Assembly: GCF_030294945.1 (NCBI RefSeq)
Contig: NZ_AP018448.1
Coordinates: forward strand, 3,906,001 to 3,970,000
Reading direction: 5' to 3'
DNA from: Streptomyces graminofaciens
GTDB lineage: Bacteria > Actinomycetota > Actinomycetes > Streptomycetales > Streptomycetaceae
DNA: 64,000 nucleotides
Position numbers and translations under genes: made by a program. This document shows, piece after piece, positions 36,767 to 45,757 of the stretch (within the stretch, counting starts at the first letter, position 1; each line of letters starts with the position of its first letter). The notes under the pieces were generated by a model that saw nothing but the letters and a program-made list of their open reading frames with translations, ran no database searches and was not told the origin of the DNA.

Positions 36767-36806
36767 CCGCACGGGCCCGGTGAGGGTACTCGAAGGGCCC
36801 GTGCGG
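36767..36806. terminator. Bidirectional terminator between the LacI and GH5 genes
   Basis: CCGCACGGGCCC (36767-36778) pairs perfectly with GGGCCCGTGCGG (36795-36806) across 16 bases. It sits between two convergent stop codons and can serve both. Confidence 0.8.
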
Positions 36807-36841
36807 TTCGGATCAGTGGTCGAGGGGAACAGGTGCCTGCA

Positions 36842-38308
36842 TCAGCTCCTGGCCCACTGCTGGTTGCTGCTTCCGTTGCAGTACCAGACGTCGACCGCCG
36901 TGCCGTTGCCGGTGCCGCCTCCAGCTGCGTCCAGGCAGAGCTCCGGGTTGGCGACGCTGGTCACCGTGAGGTCCGCGTTCAGGTTCCACTGTTGTGCCGC
37001 CGCGCCGCTGCAGTCGGAGATGACCACGGGATCTCCAGCCGTGGCTCCGGTGCCTCCCACCGTCATGCACTTGTTGCCGTAGACGGTGAGTTGTTTGTCC
37101 GCGTCCCAGTTCCAGGACTGGTTGCCGCCGTCGTTGCAGTCCCAGAGGTCGAGTTGGGTGCCGTTGGTCGTACTGAAGCCGGGCACGTCCACGCAGCGGT
37201 CGGAGCCCACTCCGCGCAGGACCTCACCGGGAGGCGCGGGCGGCAGGTCGTTGACGGGCGGGGTCTTGCCGAAGCCGTAGCCCCAGCGCAGCTGCGCGAC
37301 TCCGCTGGCGTTGTTGTCCACCAGGTTGCCCTCGGCGTCCAGCGACTCGATCGAGTAGGCGTCGCCGAACCTCAGCCCCGGCCAGTACACCAGCCCCATC
37401 CCCTTGCTACGGGCGGTGTTGGTGACGGCCGCGAGATACGACGTGTAGATGTTGCCGTCCCACGCGCCGTAGTTCAGACCTGTGGTCATCGGGGAGCCGG
37501 CCTCGTCGATGATGGTCCGGTCGGCGTACTTCCCGATCCGGGCTTCGAGGTCGGCGACCCATTCCGTCTGCTGGGTGTGGCTGGCCCAGAACCCGTAGAA
37601 GTGCAGCGACAGCAGCGTTCCCTTCAGTGCGCGTGCCGCGCCGACACCGGTGACGTTGTCGTTGTAGCCGGTACCGCTGATCACGACACGGCCGCGCGGG
37701 ACGTCCTTGTGCCGGGCCAGCCAGCCACTGGTGACGGACACCCACTGGTCCAGGGTGTAGCCGTGCGGCTCGTTCATGGGCTCGAAGTAGACCCGCGGGT
37801 TGTTCTTGTACTCCCGCACCACGGTGTTCCACATGGTGTTCCAGGCGGCCGTGTCGTCGACCAGGCCGTCCTTGCTGGTGTTGGCCTCCCAGTAGCTGAC
37901 GATGACCTTGTCGCCGTAGGCCGTGGCCGCGTCTATCGTCGCCCGGTACGACTTCCACCAGGCGGTGCCGACGGTCGCCGGGTTGATCGGCAGTCGCAGC
38001 GTGTTGGCGCCCAGGTTCTTCTTGAAGCCGCGCACCATGTGACCCGTGGTGCGGTACACGGTGCGGTAGTCGTCGGTCACCGACAGCCCGCTGGGCACCA
38101 CGGCGTCACCGGCGTAGTTGTCCCGCGGGTCTGCCCAGTTCACCCCACGGAAGTCACTGGTACCGCCCTTCGACGCGGGCTTCACGGCCGCCGAGGCGGC
38201 TGACTGGGCGAGGGCGGGAGCGGGGGCGGTCAGGAGCATGAGTGCCGCGCCGAAGCCGGCCATGATCACACCGGTCAATCTTTTCGACCTCGTCAGGGTC
38301 TTGGTCAT
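36842..38308 (-). CDS. Secreted GH5-like endoglycanase with C-terminal ricin-type (CBM13) lectin domain
   Basis: A 488-residue extracellular retaining glycoside hydrolase. The signal peptide is cut near residue 34 (PALA). The clan-A (beta/alpha)8 domain covers about 50-350, with the general acid Glu180 in YFEPMNEPHG and the nucleophile Glu269 in TIIDEAGSP. A Pro-rich linker (PPVNDLPPAPP) leads to a ricin-B beta-trefoil (about 364-488) with QxW repeats NQSWNWD, QQWNLN and NQQWARS. The substrate is probably a beta-glucan, mannan or xylan backbone; the subfamily cannot be fixed by eye. ATG 38308 has GGAG just before it. A 28-base palindrome lies about 105 bases upstream and the convergent LacI gene is its likely regulator. 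Confidence 0.9.
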   Translation of the reverse strand: MTKTLTRSKRLTGVIMAGFGAALMLLTAPAPALAQSAASAAVKPASKGGTSDFRGVNWADPRDNYAGDAVVPSGLSVTDDYRTVYRTTGHMVRGFKKNLGANTLRLPINPATVGTAWWKSYRATIDAATAYGDKVIVSYWEANTSKDGLVDDTAAWNTMWNTVVREYKNNPRVYFEPMNEPHGYTLDQWVSVTSGWLARHKDVPRGRVVISGTGYNDNVTGVGAARALKGTLLSLHFYGFWASHTQQTEWVADLEARIGKYADRTIIDEAGSPMTTGLNYGAWDGNIYTSYLAAVTNTARSKGMGLVYWPGLRFGDAYSIESLDAEGNLVDNNASGVAQLRWGYGFGKTPPVNDLPPAPPGEVLRGVGSDRCVDVPGFSTTNGTQLDLWDCNDGGNQSWNWDADKQLTVYGNKCMTVGGTGATAGDPVVISDCSGAAAQQWNLNADLTVTSVANPELCLDAAGGGTGNGTAVDVWYCNGSSNQQWARS

Positions 38309-38412
38309 GTCGTCTCCAGTGACGGGATCGCGGAGGGCGGAGTGCGGGTTCGTCACCTGAGTCGAGGCAGTGATGAACCAGGATCCGGATCAGACAGTCG
38401 GACCCATGTAAA

Positions 38413-38440
38413 CCGGCCATGGTTACGTAACCATGGCCGG
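38413..38440. promoter_or_regulatory. 28-base perfect palindrome before the GH5 gene
   Basis: Each half is CCGGCCATGGTTAC read towards the centre, giving a perfect 28-base palindrome with core GGTTACGTAACC. The central CG and position (105-132 bases before the GH5 start) fit a LacI-family operator. Between it and the enzyme gene at 38747 is a short stretch (about 38520-38615) that reads like the tail of a lost gene (SQDLDVATDFEETGRELASR), unassigned. Confidence 0.7.
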
Positions 38441-38746
38441 ACACTGGCACGACGCACGCACTGGTGACAAGACCCGTGACAGTTCCGAAACAGGGCTGAC
38501 CCTGACCGAGCGCGATCACATCCGCCGGGAACCGCCCCAGCCAGGACCTCGACGTCGCCACCGACTTCGAGGAGACGGGCCGCGAGCTCGCCTCCCGCAC
38601 CCGGGCAGCCGCGTGACGGACCCGGGACATCTGCCACCCCGGCCCCCGGCCCGCCCGTACCCCGTCGGATCATGCTCGTAGCAGGATCGTCCACACGCTC
38701 CGGACGCTCCACGCCGGGCACCGACCTCCGACAGAAACGGACTCCG

Positions 38747-39805
38747 ATGGCTGTCATTGCCGACGACGACGGCAGCGTACTGCTGCACCGGGACGGCAGG
38801 GTGGGCCGGATCACCCTGAACCGGCCCAGGGCGATCAACGCGCTCGACCACTCCATGGTGCGCCGGATCGACGCCGCGCTCCTCGACTGGGAGCGGGACG
38901 CCGAGGTGAGGACGGTGGTGATCACCGGTGCCGGAGAGCGGGGGCTGTGCGCCGGCGGTGACATCCGGGCCATCCGCGAGGACGCCCTGACCGGGGGCGG
39001 CGCCTCCCGGGCCTTCTGGCGGGACGAGTACCGGCTGAACGCCCGGACAGCCCGCTTCCCCAAGCCGTACGTGGCGGTCATGGACGGCATCGTGATGGGC
39101 GGCGGTGTCGGGGTGTCCGCGCACGGCGGCCTGCGGATCGTCACCGAACGGTCGGCGATCGCCATGCCGGAGGTGGGCATCGGGTTCGTCCCGGACGTGG
39201 GCGGCACCTATCTGCTGTCCCGGGCCCCGGGGGAACTGGGTACGCATCTCGCGCTCACCGCGAACCGGATCGGCCCGGGAGACGCGCTGCTGTGCGGTCT
39301 CGCCGACCACTTCGTGCCGACGGCGCGGCTGGGCGGGTTCCTCGACGCCCTCGCCTCGGTGCCGGCCGAGGAGGCGATACGGGCCTTCGCCGAGCCTGCG
39401 CCCGAGGGCGAACTCGGCGGTCAGCGGCCCTGGATCGACGCCTGCTACGACGCGGACACGGTCGAGGAGATCGTGGGGCGGCTGTGGGCCGTGGGGCATC
39501 CGGCGGCCGGGAAGGCGGCAGAGTCGATCATGAACCACTCCCCCACCGCACTCAAGACGACCCTGCTGGCTCTGCGCCGCGCCCGCGCCCTCCCAGGTCT
39601 GGAGGAGGTCCTCGACCAGGAGTACCGCGTCTCGTGCGCGTTCCTCGGCGTACCGGATCTGCCCGAGGGCATCCGGGCCCAGGTCGTCGACAAGGACCGC
39701 ACACCCCGCTGGTCGCCGTCGACGCTGGAGGCCGTGCCGCCGGCCGCCGTCGAGGCGTTCTTCGCCCCGCTGGGGGACGCGGAGCTCGGCCTCACCCGCC
39801 CATAA
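38747..39805 (+). CDS. 3-hydroxyisobutyryl-CoA hydrolase-like / enoyl-CoA hydratase family protein
   Basis: A crotonase-fold protein of 352 residues, the length of 3-hydroxyisobutyryl-CoA hydrolase (valine catabolism) and longer than simple hydratases (~260). It has ITLNRPRAINALDHSM, the oxyanion-hole segment LCAGGDIRAIRE, a second Gly-rich segment DGIVMGGGVGVSAHGG, and EVGIGFVPDVGGTYLLSRAPG with the hydrolase-type Glu/Asp pair. The C-terminal extension (SPTALKTTLLALRRA, then YRVSCAFLG) is that of the hydrolase subfamily. The ATG at 38747 is chosen over the upstream frame opening at 38672. It appears to be a single gene with no other valine-pathway gene beside it. Confidence 0.88.
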   Translation: MAVIADDDGSVLLHRDGRVGRITLNRPRAINALDHSMVRRIDAALLDWERDAEVRTVVITGAGERGLCAGGDIRAIREDALTGGGASRAFWRDEYRLNARTARFPKPYVAVMDGIVMGGGVGVSAHGGLRIVTERSAIAMPEVGIGFVPDVGGTYLLSRAPGELGTHLALTANRIGPGDALLCGLADHFVPTARLGGFLDALASVPAEEAIRAFAEPAPEGELGGQRPWIDACYDADTVEEIVGRLWAVGHPAAGKAAESIMNHSPTALKTTLLALRRARALPGLEEVLDQEYRVSCAFLGVPDLPEGIRAQVVDKDRTPRWSPSTLEAVPPAAVEAFFAPLGDAELGLTRP

Positions 39806-39878
39806 CGGTGAGTAACGCCCCGGGCCGTGTACGTATGTAAGGTCATGGGGCGGGGTGGGGAGAGTCGAGGAGTGGGAA

Positions 39879-42713
39879 GTGCCGCTGGAGCCGGTGGAGT
39901 TCGCCGTGCTGGGGCCGGTCCGGGTACGGCGGGCGGGGGCGGAGGCGGCACTCGGCAGCCCCCAGGAGACCGCCCTGTTGGCGCTGTTGCTGGTGCGGGC
40001 GGGGCAGCCGGTCACCGTGGACGAGATCGTGCGGGTGCTGTGGGGGCGGCGGCCGCCGAGCAGCGCCGTCAATGTGGTCCGTCGTCATGTCGGGTCGCTG
40101 CGCCGGCTGTTGGAGCCGGAGCTGCCCGCGCGTGACGCCGGGCGTTGGCTGTCGCGGGACGCCGGCGGGTACCGGCTCGTCGTCGACGACGGCTCACTGG
40201 ATCTGCTGCGCTTCCGGCGGCTGCGGGAGGCCGCCCTCGCCGCCGAAGTGCCGGTGCGGGCCGTGGAGTTGTGCACCGAGGCGCTGGGACTGTGGCGGGG
40301 GCCCGTCGCCTCCGGGGTCGCCGTGGAGGTGCGGGAGCGGGCCGGGTTCGGGGCGGTCGACCGGGAGCGGCTCGCGGTCGTACGGGAGGCGTCGGACGCG
40401 GCGCTGCGGGCCGGGATGCCGGACGCGGTGCTGGCCGAGCTGCGGGAGGCCGCCGCCGGCAACCCTCTGGACGAGCCGCTGCTGGCCCGGCTGGTCCTGG
40501 TCCTCACGGCCGACGGTCGGCGGGAGGAGGCGTTGGGCACCTATCGGGCCGCGTGCGCCCGGCTCTCCGAGGAACTGGGCATCGACCCGGGGCCGGAGCT
40601 GCGCGAGGCCTATCGGGTCGCGCTGGGGGGACCACGGCCGCTGCCGGTACCGGTACCGATACCGGCCCAACTCCCGCACGATCTACCGACGTTCACCGGT
40701 CGTCGCACCGAACTGGACGAGGTGCTCGCGTTGTTCACGGGCGACAGCGGGCACAGTGACGGGCACGGCGGCGGGCGGACCGCCGGCACCGTCGTCATCA
40801 GTGCCATCGGCGGTATGGCCGGCATCGGCAAGACCACGCTGGCCGTGCACTGGGCCCATCGGGTCGCCCACCGCTTCCCCGACGGGCAGCTCTACGTCAA
40901 CCTCCGGGGCTTCGACCCGTCCGGCGCGGTGATGGACGCGGGCGAGGCCGTACGGCTCTTCCTGGACTCGCTCGGCGTACCGCCCGAGCGCGTGCCGCAC
41001 GGCGTGGACGCGCAGGCCGAGCTGTACCGGAGTCTGCTGGCCGGGCGGCGGTTCCTGGTGCTGCTGGACAACGCGCGCGACACCGAGCAGGTACGGCCGC
41101 TGCTGCCGGGCGCCCCGGGCTGTCTGACCATCGTCACCAGCCGGAGTCGGCTGTCGGGCCTGGTGGCGGCGCACGGGGCGCACACACTGGCCCTGCGTCC
41201 GCTCGACACCGGGCAGGCGCGGGCGTTCCTCGCCGCGCGGCTGGGCGAGGAGCGGCTCGTGGGCGAGGCGGCGGCGGTGGACACGATCGCCGGGCTGTGC
41301 GCCGGGCTGCCGCTGGCGCTGGCCTGTGTCGCGGCCCGGGCCGCCGCGCACCCCGGCTTCCCGCTGTCGGCCATCGCGGCCGAGCTGCGGGCGGCGCACG
41401 GCAGCCTCGACGCGTTCAGCCGGACCGACATCTCCGCGAACGTCGGCGCGGTCTTCTCCTGGTCGCTGGGAGCCGTCTCGGCCGAGGCCGCCCGGCTCTT
41501 CCGGCTGCTCGGACTGCACCCGGGCCCCGACTTCTCCGCACCGGCGGCGGCCGCCCTCACGGCCCTTCCGGTACGGCGGGCGCGGCGGCTGCTGACCGAG
41601 CTGGCCGACGTCCATCTGGTGGGCGAGCCCACGCCGGGCCGGTACGCCTTCCACGACCTGCTGCGCGCGCACGCCGCCGAACTCGTCGACGACCGGCACC
41701 GCGAGAGCGAGCGTGAGGCGGCGGTCGACCGGCTGTACGCGTACTACCTGCACACCGCCCACGCCGCCGACCGGCTCCTCGCACCGCACGCGGACTCGGT
41801 GCCGCCGGGGGCGCCCCCGGCGGGTGTCGCCGCCGAGCCGTTGTCCGACGACGGGCAGGCGCTCGCGTGGCTGACCGCCGAGTACCCGGTGCTGCTCGCC
41901 GTGCTCGACGCCGCCGCGCACTCCGGCCGCGACCGGCTCGTGTGTCTGCTGGCCTGGGCGCTGGAGCCGTTCTTCGACCGGCGGGGCCACTGGCACGACG
42001 GGCTCGCCGCCCAGCGGACCGCGCTGGCCGCGGCGACCCGGCTCGCCGACCCCGCACTGGAGGCGCGCGGGCTGCGCGGACTGGGGCGCGCCGAGGGCCG
42101 GTCGGGGCTGCACGAGCTGTCCCGGCCCCATCTGTGCCGGGCCCTCGACCTCTACACCGAGCTGGGCGACGGCACCGGACAGGCGCAGACCCACCGCAGC
42201 CTCGGCTGGGAGTGCGACCAGGACGGCGACCTGCCCGGCGCGCTGCGGCACAACCAGCGGGCCCTGGAGCTGTTCCGGGCCGCGGGTGACCGGGCCGCGC
42301 AGGCCAGCGTCCTCAACTCGGTCGGCTGGTACCACGCCCTGCTCGGGCGGTACGACGAGGCCCTGCGCCACTGCTTCGAGGCCCTGACCCTGCTCCAGGA
42401 CCTCGGCGACCGCTACGGCCAGGCGTCCACCTGGGACAGCATCGCCTACGCCCACCACCACCTCGGCCGCCACCCGCACGCCCTGCTCGGCTACCGCAAC
42501 GCGCTGACGCTCTACCGGGAGTTGGGTGTGCCGTATCTGGAGGCCTGCACCCTCGTCCACCTCGGGGACACGCATCACGTCATGGGTGCGCACGACGCCG
42601 CGCGCACCGACTGGCGGGAGGCCCTGGCCCTGTTCACCTCGCTCGGTCACGCCGACGCGGAGGGGGTCCGGGAACGGCTGCGGGGCCGCGTCGGCGAGCG
42701 GGGTCTCGCATGA
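39879..42713 (+). CDS. AfsR/SARP-type regulator: BTAD, NB-ARC and TPR domains
   Basis: A large cytosolic STAND-type transcription regulator of 944 residues. An OmpR-like winged helix (FAVLGPVRVRRAGAEAALG) and bacterial transcriptional-activation domain occupy about 1-250. They are followed by an NTPase (NB-ARC) module with Walker A GGMAGIGKTTLA and Walker B FLVLLDNARDTEQVRPLLPG, a winged-helix segment, and C-terminal tetratricopeptide repeats (about 690-940; ALRHNQRALELFRAAGD, ALRHCFEALTLLQDLGD). The architecture is that of AfsR, a pleiotropic activator of secondary metabolism. GTG 39879 has GAGGAG six bases before it; another GTG at 39855 is in frame. The stop overlaps the next gene's start. 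The target genes are unknown. Confidence 0.92.
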   Translation: MPLEPVEFAVLGPVRVRRAGAEAALGSPQETALLALLLVRAGQPVTVDEIVRVLWGRRPPSSAVNVVRRHVGSLRRLLEPELPARDAGRWLSRDAGGYRLVVDDGSLDLLRFRRLREAALAAEVPVRAVELCTEALGLWRGPVASGVAVEVRERAGFGAVDRERLAVVREASDAALRAGMPDAVLAELREAAAGNPLDEPLLARLVLVLTADGRREEALGTYRAACARLSEELGIDPGPELREAYRVALGGPRPLPVPVPIPAQLPHDLPTFTGRRTELDEVLALFTGDSGHSDGHGGGRTAGTVVISAIGGMAGIGKTTLAVHWAHRVAHRFPDGQLYVNLRGFDPSGAVMDAGEAVRLFLDSLGVPPERVPHGVDAQAELYRSLLAGRRFLVLLDNARDTEQVRPLLPGAPGCLTIVTSRSRLSGLVAAHGAHTLALRPLDTGQARAFLAARLGEERLVGEAAAVDTIAGLCAGLPLALACVAARAAAHPGFPLSAIAAELRAAHGSLDAFSRTDISANVGAVFSWSLGAVSAEAARLFRLLGLHPGPDFSAPAAAALTALPVRRARRLLTELADVHLVGEPTPGRYAFHDLLRAHAAELVDDRHRESEREAAVDRLYAYYLHTAHAADRLLAPHADSVPPGAPPAGVAAEPLSDDGQALAWLTAEYPVLLAVLDAAAHSGRDRLVCLLAWALEPFFDRRGHWHDGLAAQRTALAAATRLADPALEARGLRGLGRAEGRSGLHELSRPHLCRALDLYTELGDGTGQAQTHRSLGWECDQDGDLPGALRHNQRALELFRAAGDRAAQASVLNSVGWYHALLGRYDEALRHCFEALTLLQDLGDRYGQASTWDSIAYAHHHLGRHPHALLGYRNALTLYRELGVPYLEACTLVHLGDTHHVMGAHDAARTDWREALALFTSLGHADAEGVRERLRGRVGERGLA

Positions 42714-44677
42714 CACCGTCCGGCCCGCCCGGCACCCCGCACGCGGGGGCTCGCTCGTCGATGCGGTTCGAGGTGCTGGGCCCGCTGCGGGTGTGCGACG
42801 GGGGGCGGGAACTCGACCTGGGGTTCCCGCAGCAGCGCGCGCTGCTGGCGTTGTTGCTGGTGCGGGCGGGCAGGCCGGTGCCGGCGGCCGAGATCGTCGA
42901 CGTGCTGTGGTCGCGACGGCCGCCCGCGAGCGCGCCGAACGTCGTACGGCGGTACGCCGGGGCCCTGCGCCGGCTCCTCGAACCCGATCTGCCGCCCCGC
43001 GCGCCCGGGCGCCGGTTGCCGCGCCGGGCCGGGGGCTATCTGCTGGAGGCCGACCCCGACGAGGTCGACCTGCTGCGCTTCCGTGAGCTGGCCAGACAGG
43101 GCAAGCGGGCCGCGGCGACCGGGCGGCCCGAGGTGGCGTTGCGGCACTTCACCGAGGCGCTGGGCCACTGGCGCGGCCCGGTGGCCACGGGCATCCCCGC
43201 CGCCGTACGGGGGCATGACGAATTCGGCGCCGTGGAGCGCGAGTTGGTGCGTACGACGGTGATGGCCGCCGACGCGGCCCTGCTGTGCGGCGGCGGAGAG
43301 CAGGTCCTGCCCGGGCTGCGCCGGGCCGTCGACCTGGATCCGCTGAACGAGTCCCCGCACGCCCGGCTCGTCATGGCCCTCGCCGCGACCGGGCGCCAGG
43401 CCGAGGCACTGGCCGCGTTCGAGAGCGTACGGCGGCTGCTGGACGTGGAGTTGGGGGTGGCGCCCGGCGCCGAACTGGCCGCCGCGCACACGCGGGTCCT
43501 CCGCCAGGAGTTCGCCCCGCCGGGTGCCGTGACCGTCCGGCCCGGCGCGTCGGCGTTCGTCGTGCGGCCCGCTCAACTGCCGCCCGACTTGAAGGAGTTC
43601 GCGGGTCGGCGGGCCGAGCTCGACAGCCTGTCGCACATCACCGGGACCGCCGTCGACTCCACCGGGGCGCCCGCGACCGTACTGATCAGCGGCATGCCGG
43701 GCATCGGGAAGACCACGCTCGCCGTCCACGGGGCCCACACGGTCGCCGACCGCTTCCCGGACGGTCAACTCCACGTCGAGCTACGGGGGTTCACCCCGGC
43801 CGGGGCGCCGCTGGAACCCGCGGAGGCGTTGCGCGGGATGCTGGGCGCGCTCGGCGTGGCTTCCCGGGAGCTGCCGAGCGGGCTCGACGCGCTGGCCGGG
43901 TTGTACCGGAGCGTGCTGTCCGGCCGGCGGCTGCTCGTCCTCCTCGACGACGCCCTCGACACCGAGCAGATACGGCCGCTGCTGCCCGCCTCGCCCGGTT
44001 GTCTCACCCTGGTCACCAGTCGGCACAGCCTGCCCGGGCTGATCGCCTCGGGCGCCCGGCCGCTGCGCCTCGGGCTGCCGTCCGCCGCCGACGCCCGGGC
44101 CGTACTGGCCCTGCGTACCGGCCCGGAGCGGCTGGCCGCGGAGCCGGAGGCAGCTGAGGAGATCGTCGCGCGCTGCGGGCGGCTGCCCTTGGCGCTGGCC
44201 GTCGTGGCCGCCCGGGCCGTCGGCCGCCCGGGCTTCCCGCTGGCGGCCGTCGCCGCCGAGCTGCGTGAGTCCCGAGGCAGCCTCGACGCCTTCGCGGGGC
44301 CCGAGGGCACGGCCGACGCCCGTACGGCCTTCGACTGCTCCTACCGCTGTCTGCCGCCCGAGAGCGCCAGGCTGTTCCGGCTGCTGCCCCTGCACCTGGG
44401 CCCGGACCTCACACCGGAGGCCGCCGGCGCCCTCGCCGGTCTGCCGGTCCGCCGGGCCCGGCTGATCCTCGACGGACTCGCCGACGCCCACCTCGTCACC
44501 GAGCACGCCCCCGGCCGCTACGCCCCGCACGACCTGCTGCGCGTGTACGCCGCGGAGTTGGGCGACGCCCACGACTCCCCGGCCGAGCGGCGGGCGGCCC
44601 GGGAACGGGTGCGGGAGCATCTCCGGCACCTGGAGCAGGGCGACCACCACACCGGCCCCACACAACCCCCCTCTTGA
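42710..44677 (+). CDS. Second AfsR/SARP-type regulator: BTAD and NB-ARC without TPR tail
   Basis: A paralogue of the preceding gene, 655 residues, whose ATG overlaps that gene's TGA as ATGA. It has the same order: winged helix (FEVLGPLRVCDGGRELDLGF), BTAD, a spacer, and NB-ARC with Walker A GMPGIGKTTLAVHGAH and LLVLLDDALDTEQIRPLLP. It ends after the winged-helix segment (YAPHDLLRVYAAELGD) with no tetratricopeptide repeats. Local identity with the neighbour is high (PDGQLHVELRGFTPAGAPLE against PDGQLYVNLRGFDPSGAVMD), so the two arose by tandem duplication and one lost or never had the TPR sensor. Coupled translation suggests they may work as a mixed complex. Confidence 0.92.
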   Translation: MTPSGPPGTPHAGARSSMRFEVLGPLRVCDGGRELDLGFPQQRALLALLLVRAGRPVPAAEIVDVLWSRRPPASAPNVVRRYAGALRRLLEPDLPPRAPGRRLPRRAGGYLLEADPDEVDLLRFRELARQGKRAAATGRPEVALRHFTEALGHWRGPVATGIPAAVRGHDEFGAVERELVRTTVMAADAALLCGGGEQVLPGLRRAVDLDPLNESPHARLVMALAATGRQAEALAAFESVRRLLDVELGVAPGAELAAAHTRVLRQEFAPPGAVTVRPGASAFVVRPAQLPPDLKEFAGRRAELDSLSHITGTAVDSTGAPATVLISGMPGIGKTTLAVHGAHTVADRFPDGQLHVELRGFTPAGAPLEPAEALRGMLGALGVASRELPSGLDALAGLYRSVLSGRRLLVLLDDALDTEQIRPLLPASPGCLTLVTSRHSLPGLIASGARPLRLGLPSAADARAVLALRTGPERLAAEPEAAEEIVARCGRLPLALAVVAARAVGRPGFPLAAVAAELRESRGSLDAFAGPEGTADARTAFDCSYRCLPPESARLFRLLPLHLGPDLTPEAAGALAGLPVRRARLILDGLADAHLVTEHAPGRYAPHDLLRVYAAELGDAHDSPAERRAARERVREHLRHLEQGDHHTGPTQPPS

Positions 44678-44772
44678 TCACTTCTGTCACCCGGCAGTCA
44701 CTTTTTTTGCACATCCCGCTTTCTAGGGTCCTTGAGCAGGGCTCGGCGAGGTGACTTCGGAGGCGACGACAG

Positions 44773-45666
44773 ATGATGACCGGCACAAGCACCGTCAGTA
44801 CCGTGCGGATGTCCGTGGGACCGGTCGTCCTCGTGTCGGCCGCGTCGCACGAGGTGCCCGTCCCCTTACCCGGCGAGCCACCCCGGCCCGGCGCCCACCG
44901 GGTGCTCACGCGGGGCGGCGGCGCGTACCTGTTCGTGGGCGTGCGGGGAGGCGGCACCGGCCCCCGGGACGGCCGGGACGTGCGCGTCGGCCCCGGGGAC
45001 ATCTGCTTCTACGACGCGGACCGGCCGCCGCTGCTGGACTCGCCCGAGCCCGTCCGGCTGAAGGTGTTCCTGGTGCCGCGCGAGGCGCTGGGCCTGGAGG
45101 CGGGCGAGGTGGCCCGGGTCCTGGCCGCGCCGGTCGTCGGCCGGTCCGCACGGCTGGGCGCGCTGCTGTCGCCGTTCCTGTCCGAACTCGCCGACACGCT
45201 CTCCTCGGCCGAGCCGCAGACGGGCGAGATGCTCGCCTGGAACGCGGTGAACCTGCTGGCCACCCTCGCCACCGAGCAGTTGGGCCGGGAGACGGCGGGC
45301 GTGCCGGACAGCCGCGCGCCCCTGCTGTCGGGGATCCTGCGCTTCATCGACCTCCATCTGGCGGACGCGGACCTGTCCCCGGAGACGATCGCCGCGTCCC
45401 AGCACATCTCGGTGCGGTACCTGCACAGGCTGTTCCAGGACGAGGGCACGACGGTCGGCCGGTGGATCCAGCGCCGTCGGCTGGAGGAGTGCCGCCGCGA
45501 TCTGACACAGGGCGTCCGGGGCCACCGGACCATCGCCGCGGTCGCGGGCCGCTGGGGCTTCCTGAGCGCCACCCACTTCAGCCGGGTGTTCCGGGCCGCG
45601 TACGGCATGTCGCCGAGCGAGTGGCGGGACTCGGCGGGCCGGGGGACGCGGACACGCGGCAGGTAG
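44773..45666 (+). CDS. AraC-family transcriptional regulator
   Basis: A 297-residue regulator with an N-terminal AraC-binding-like (FeaR/NphR type) sensor: SHEVPVPLPGEPPRP, then VRVGPGDICFYDADRPPLLD, a cupin-like shape that usually binds a small aromatic or organic effector. A C-terminal pair of helix-turn-helices (about 190-290) includes SPETIAASQHISVRYLHRLF and AVAGRWGFLSATHFSRVFRA with the closing YGMSPSEWR. It follows the tandem AfsR-like genes by 95 bases on the same strand and precedes the oppositely oriented DUF1275 gene, to which it is convergent. It may control the amidohydrolase cluster; nothing in the sequence proves it. Confidence 0.92.
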   Translation: MMTGTSTVSTVRMSVGPVVLVSAASHEVPVPLPGEPPRPGAHRVLTRGGGAYLFVGVRGGGTGPRDGRDVRVGPGDICFYDADRPPLLDSPEPVRLKVFLVPREALGLEAGEVARVLAAPVVGRSARLGALLSPFLSELADTLSSAEPQTGEMLAWNAVNLLATLATEQLGRETAGVPDSRAPLLSGILRFIDLHLADADLSPETIAASQHISVRYLHRLFQDEGTTVGRWIQRRRLEECRRDLTQGVRGHRTIAAVAGRWGFLSATHFSRVFRAAYGMSPSEWRDSAGRGTRTRGR

Positions 45667-45757
45667 GGCGCGCCGACGGCCTCTGCGGGGCCAGGGCCTG
45701 TCTCACCATTGCCGTCGTCGCCCGGAGGGCGGGCCGCGCGGCGGCGTGGTGGCCCTT

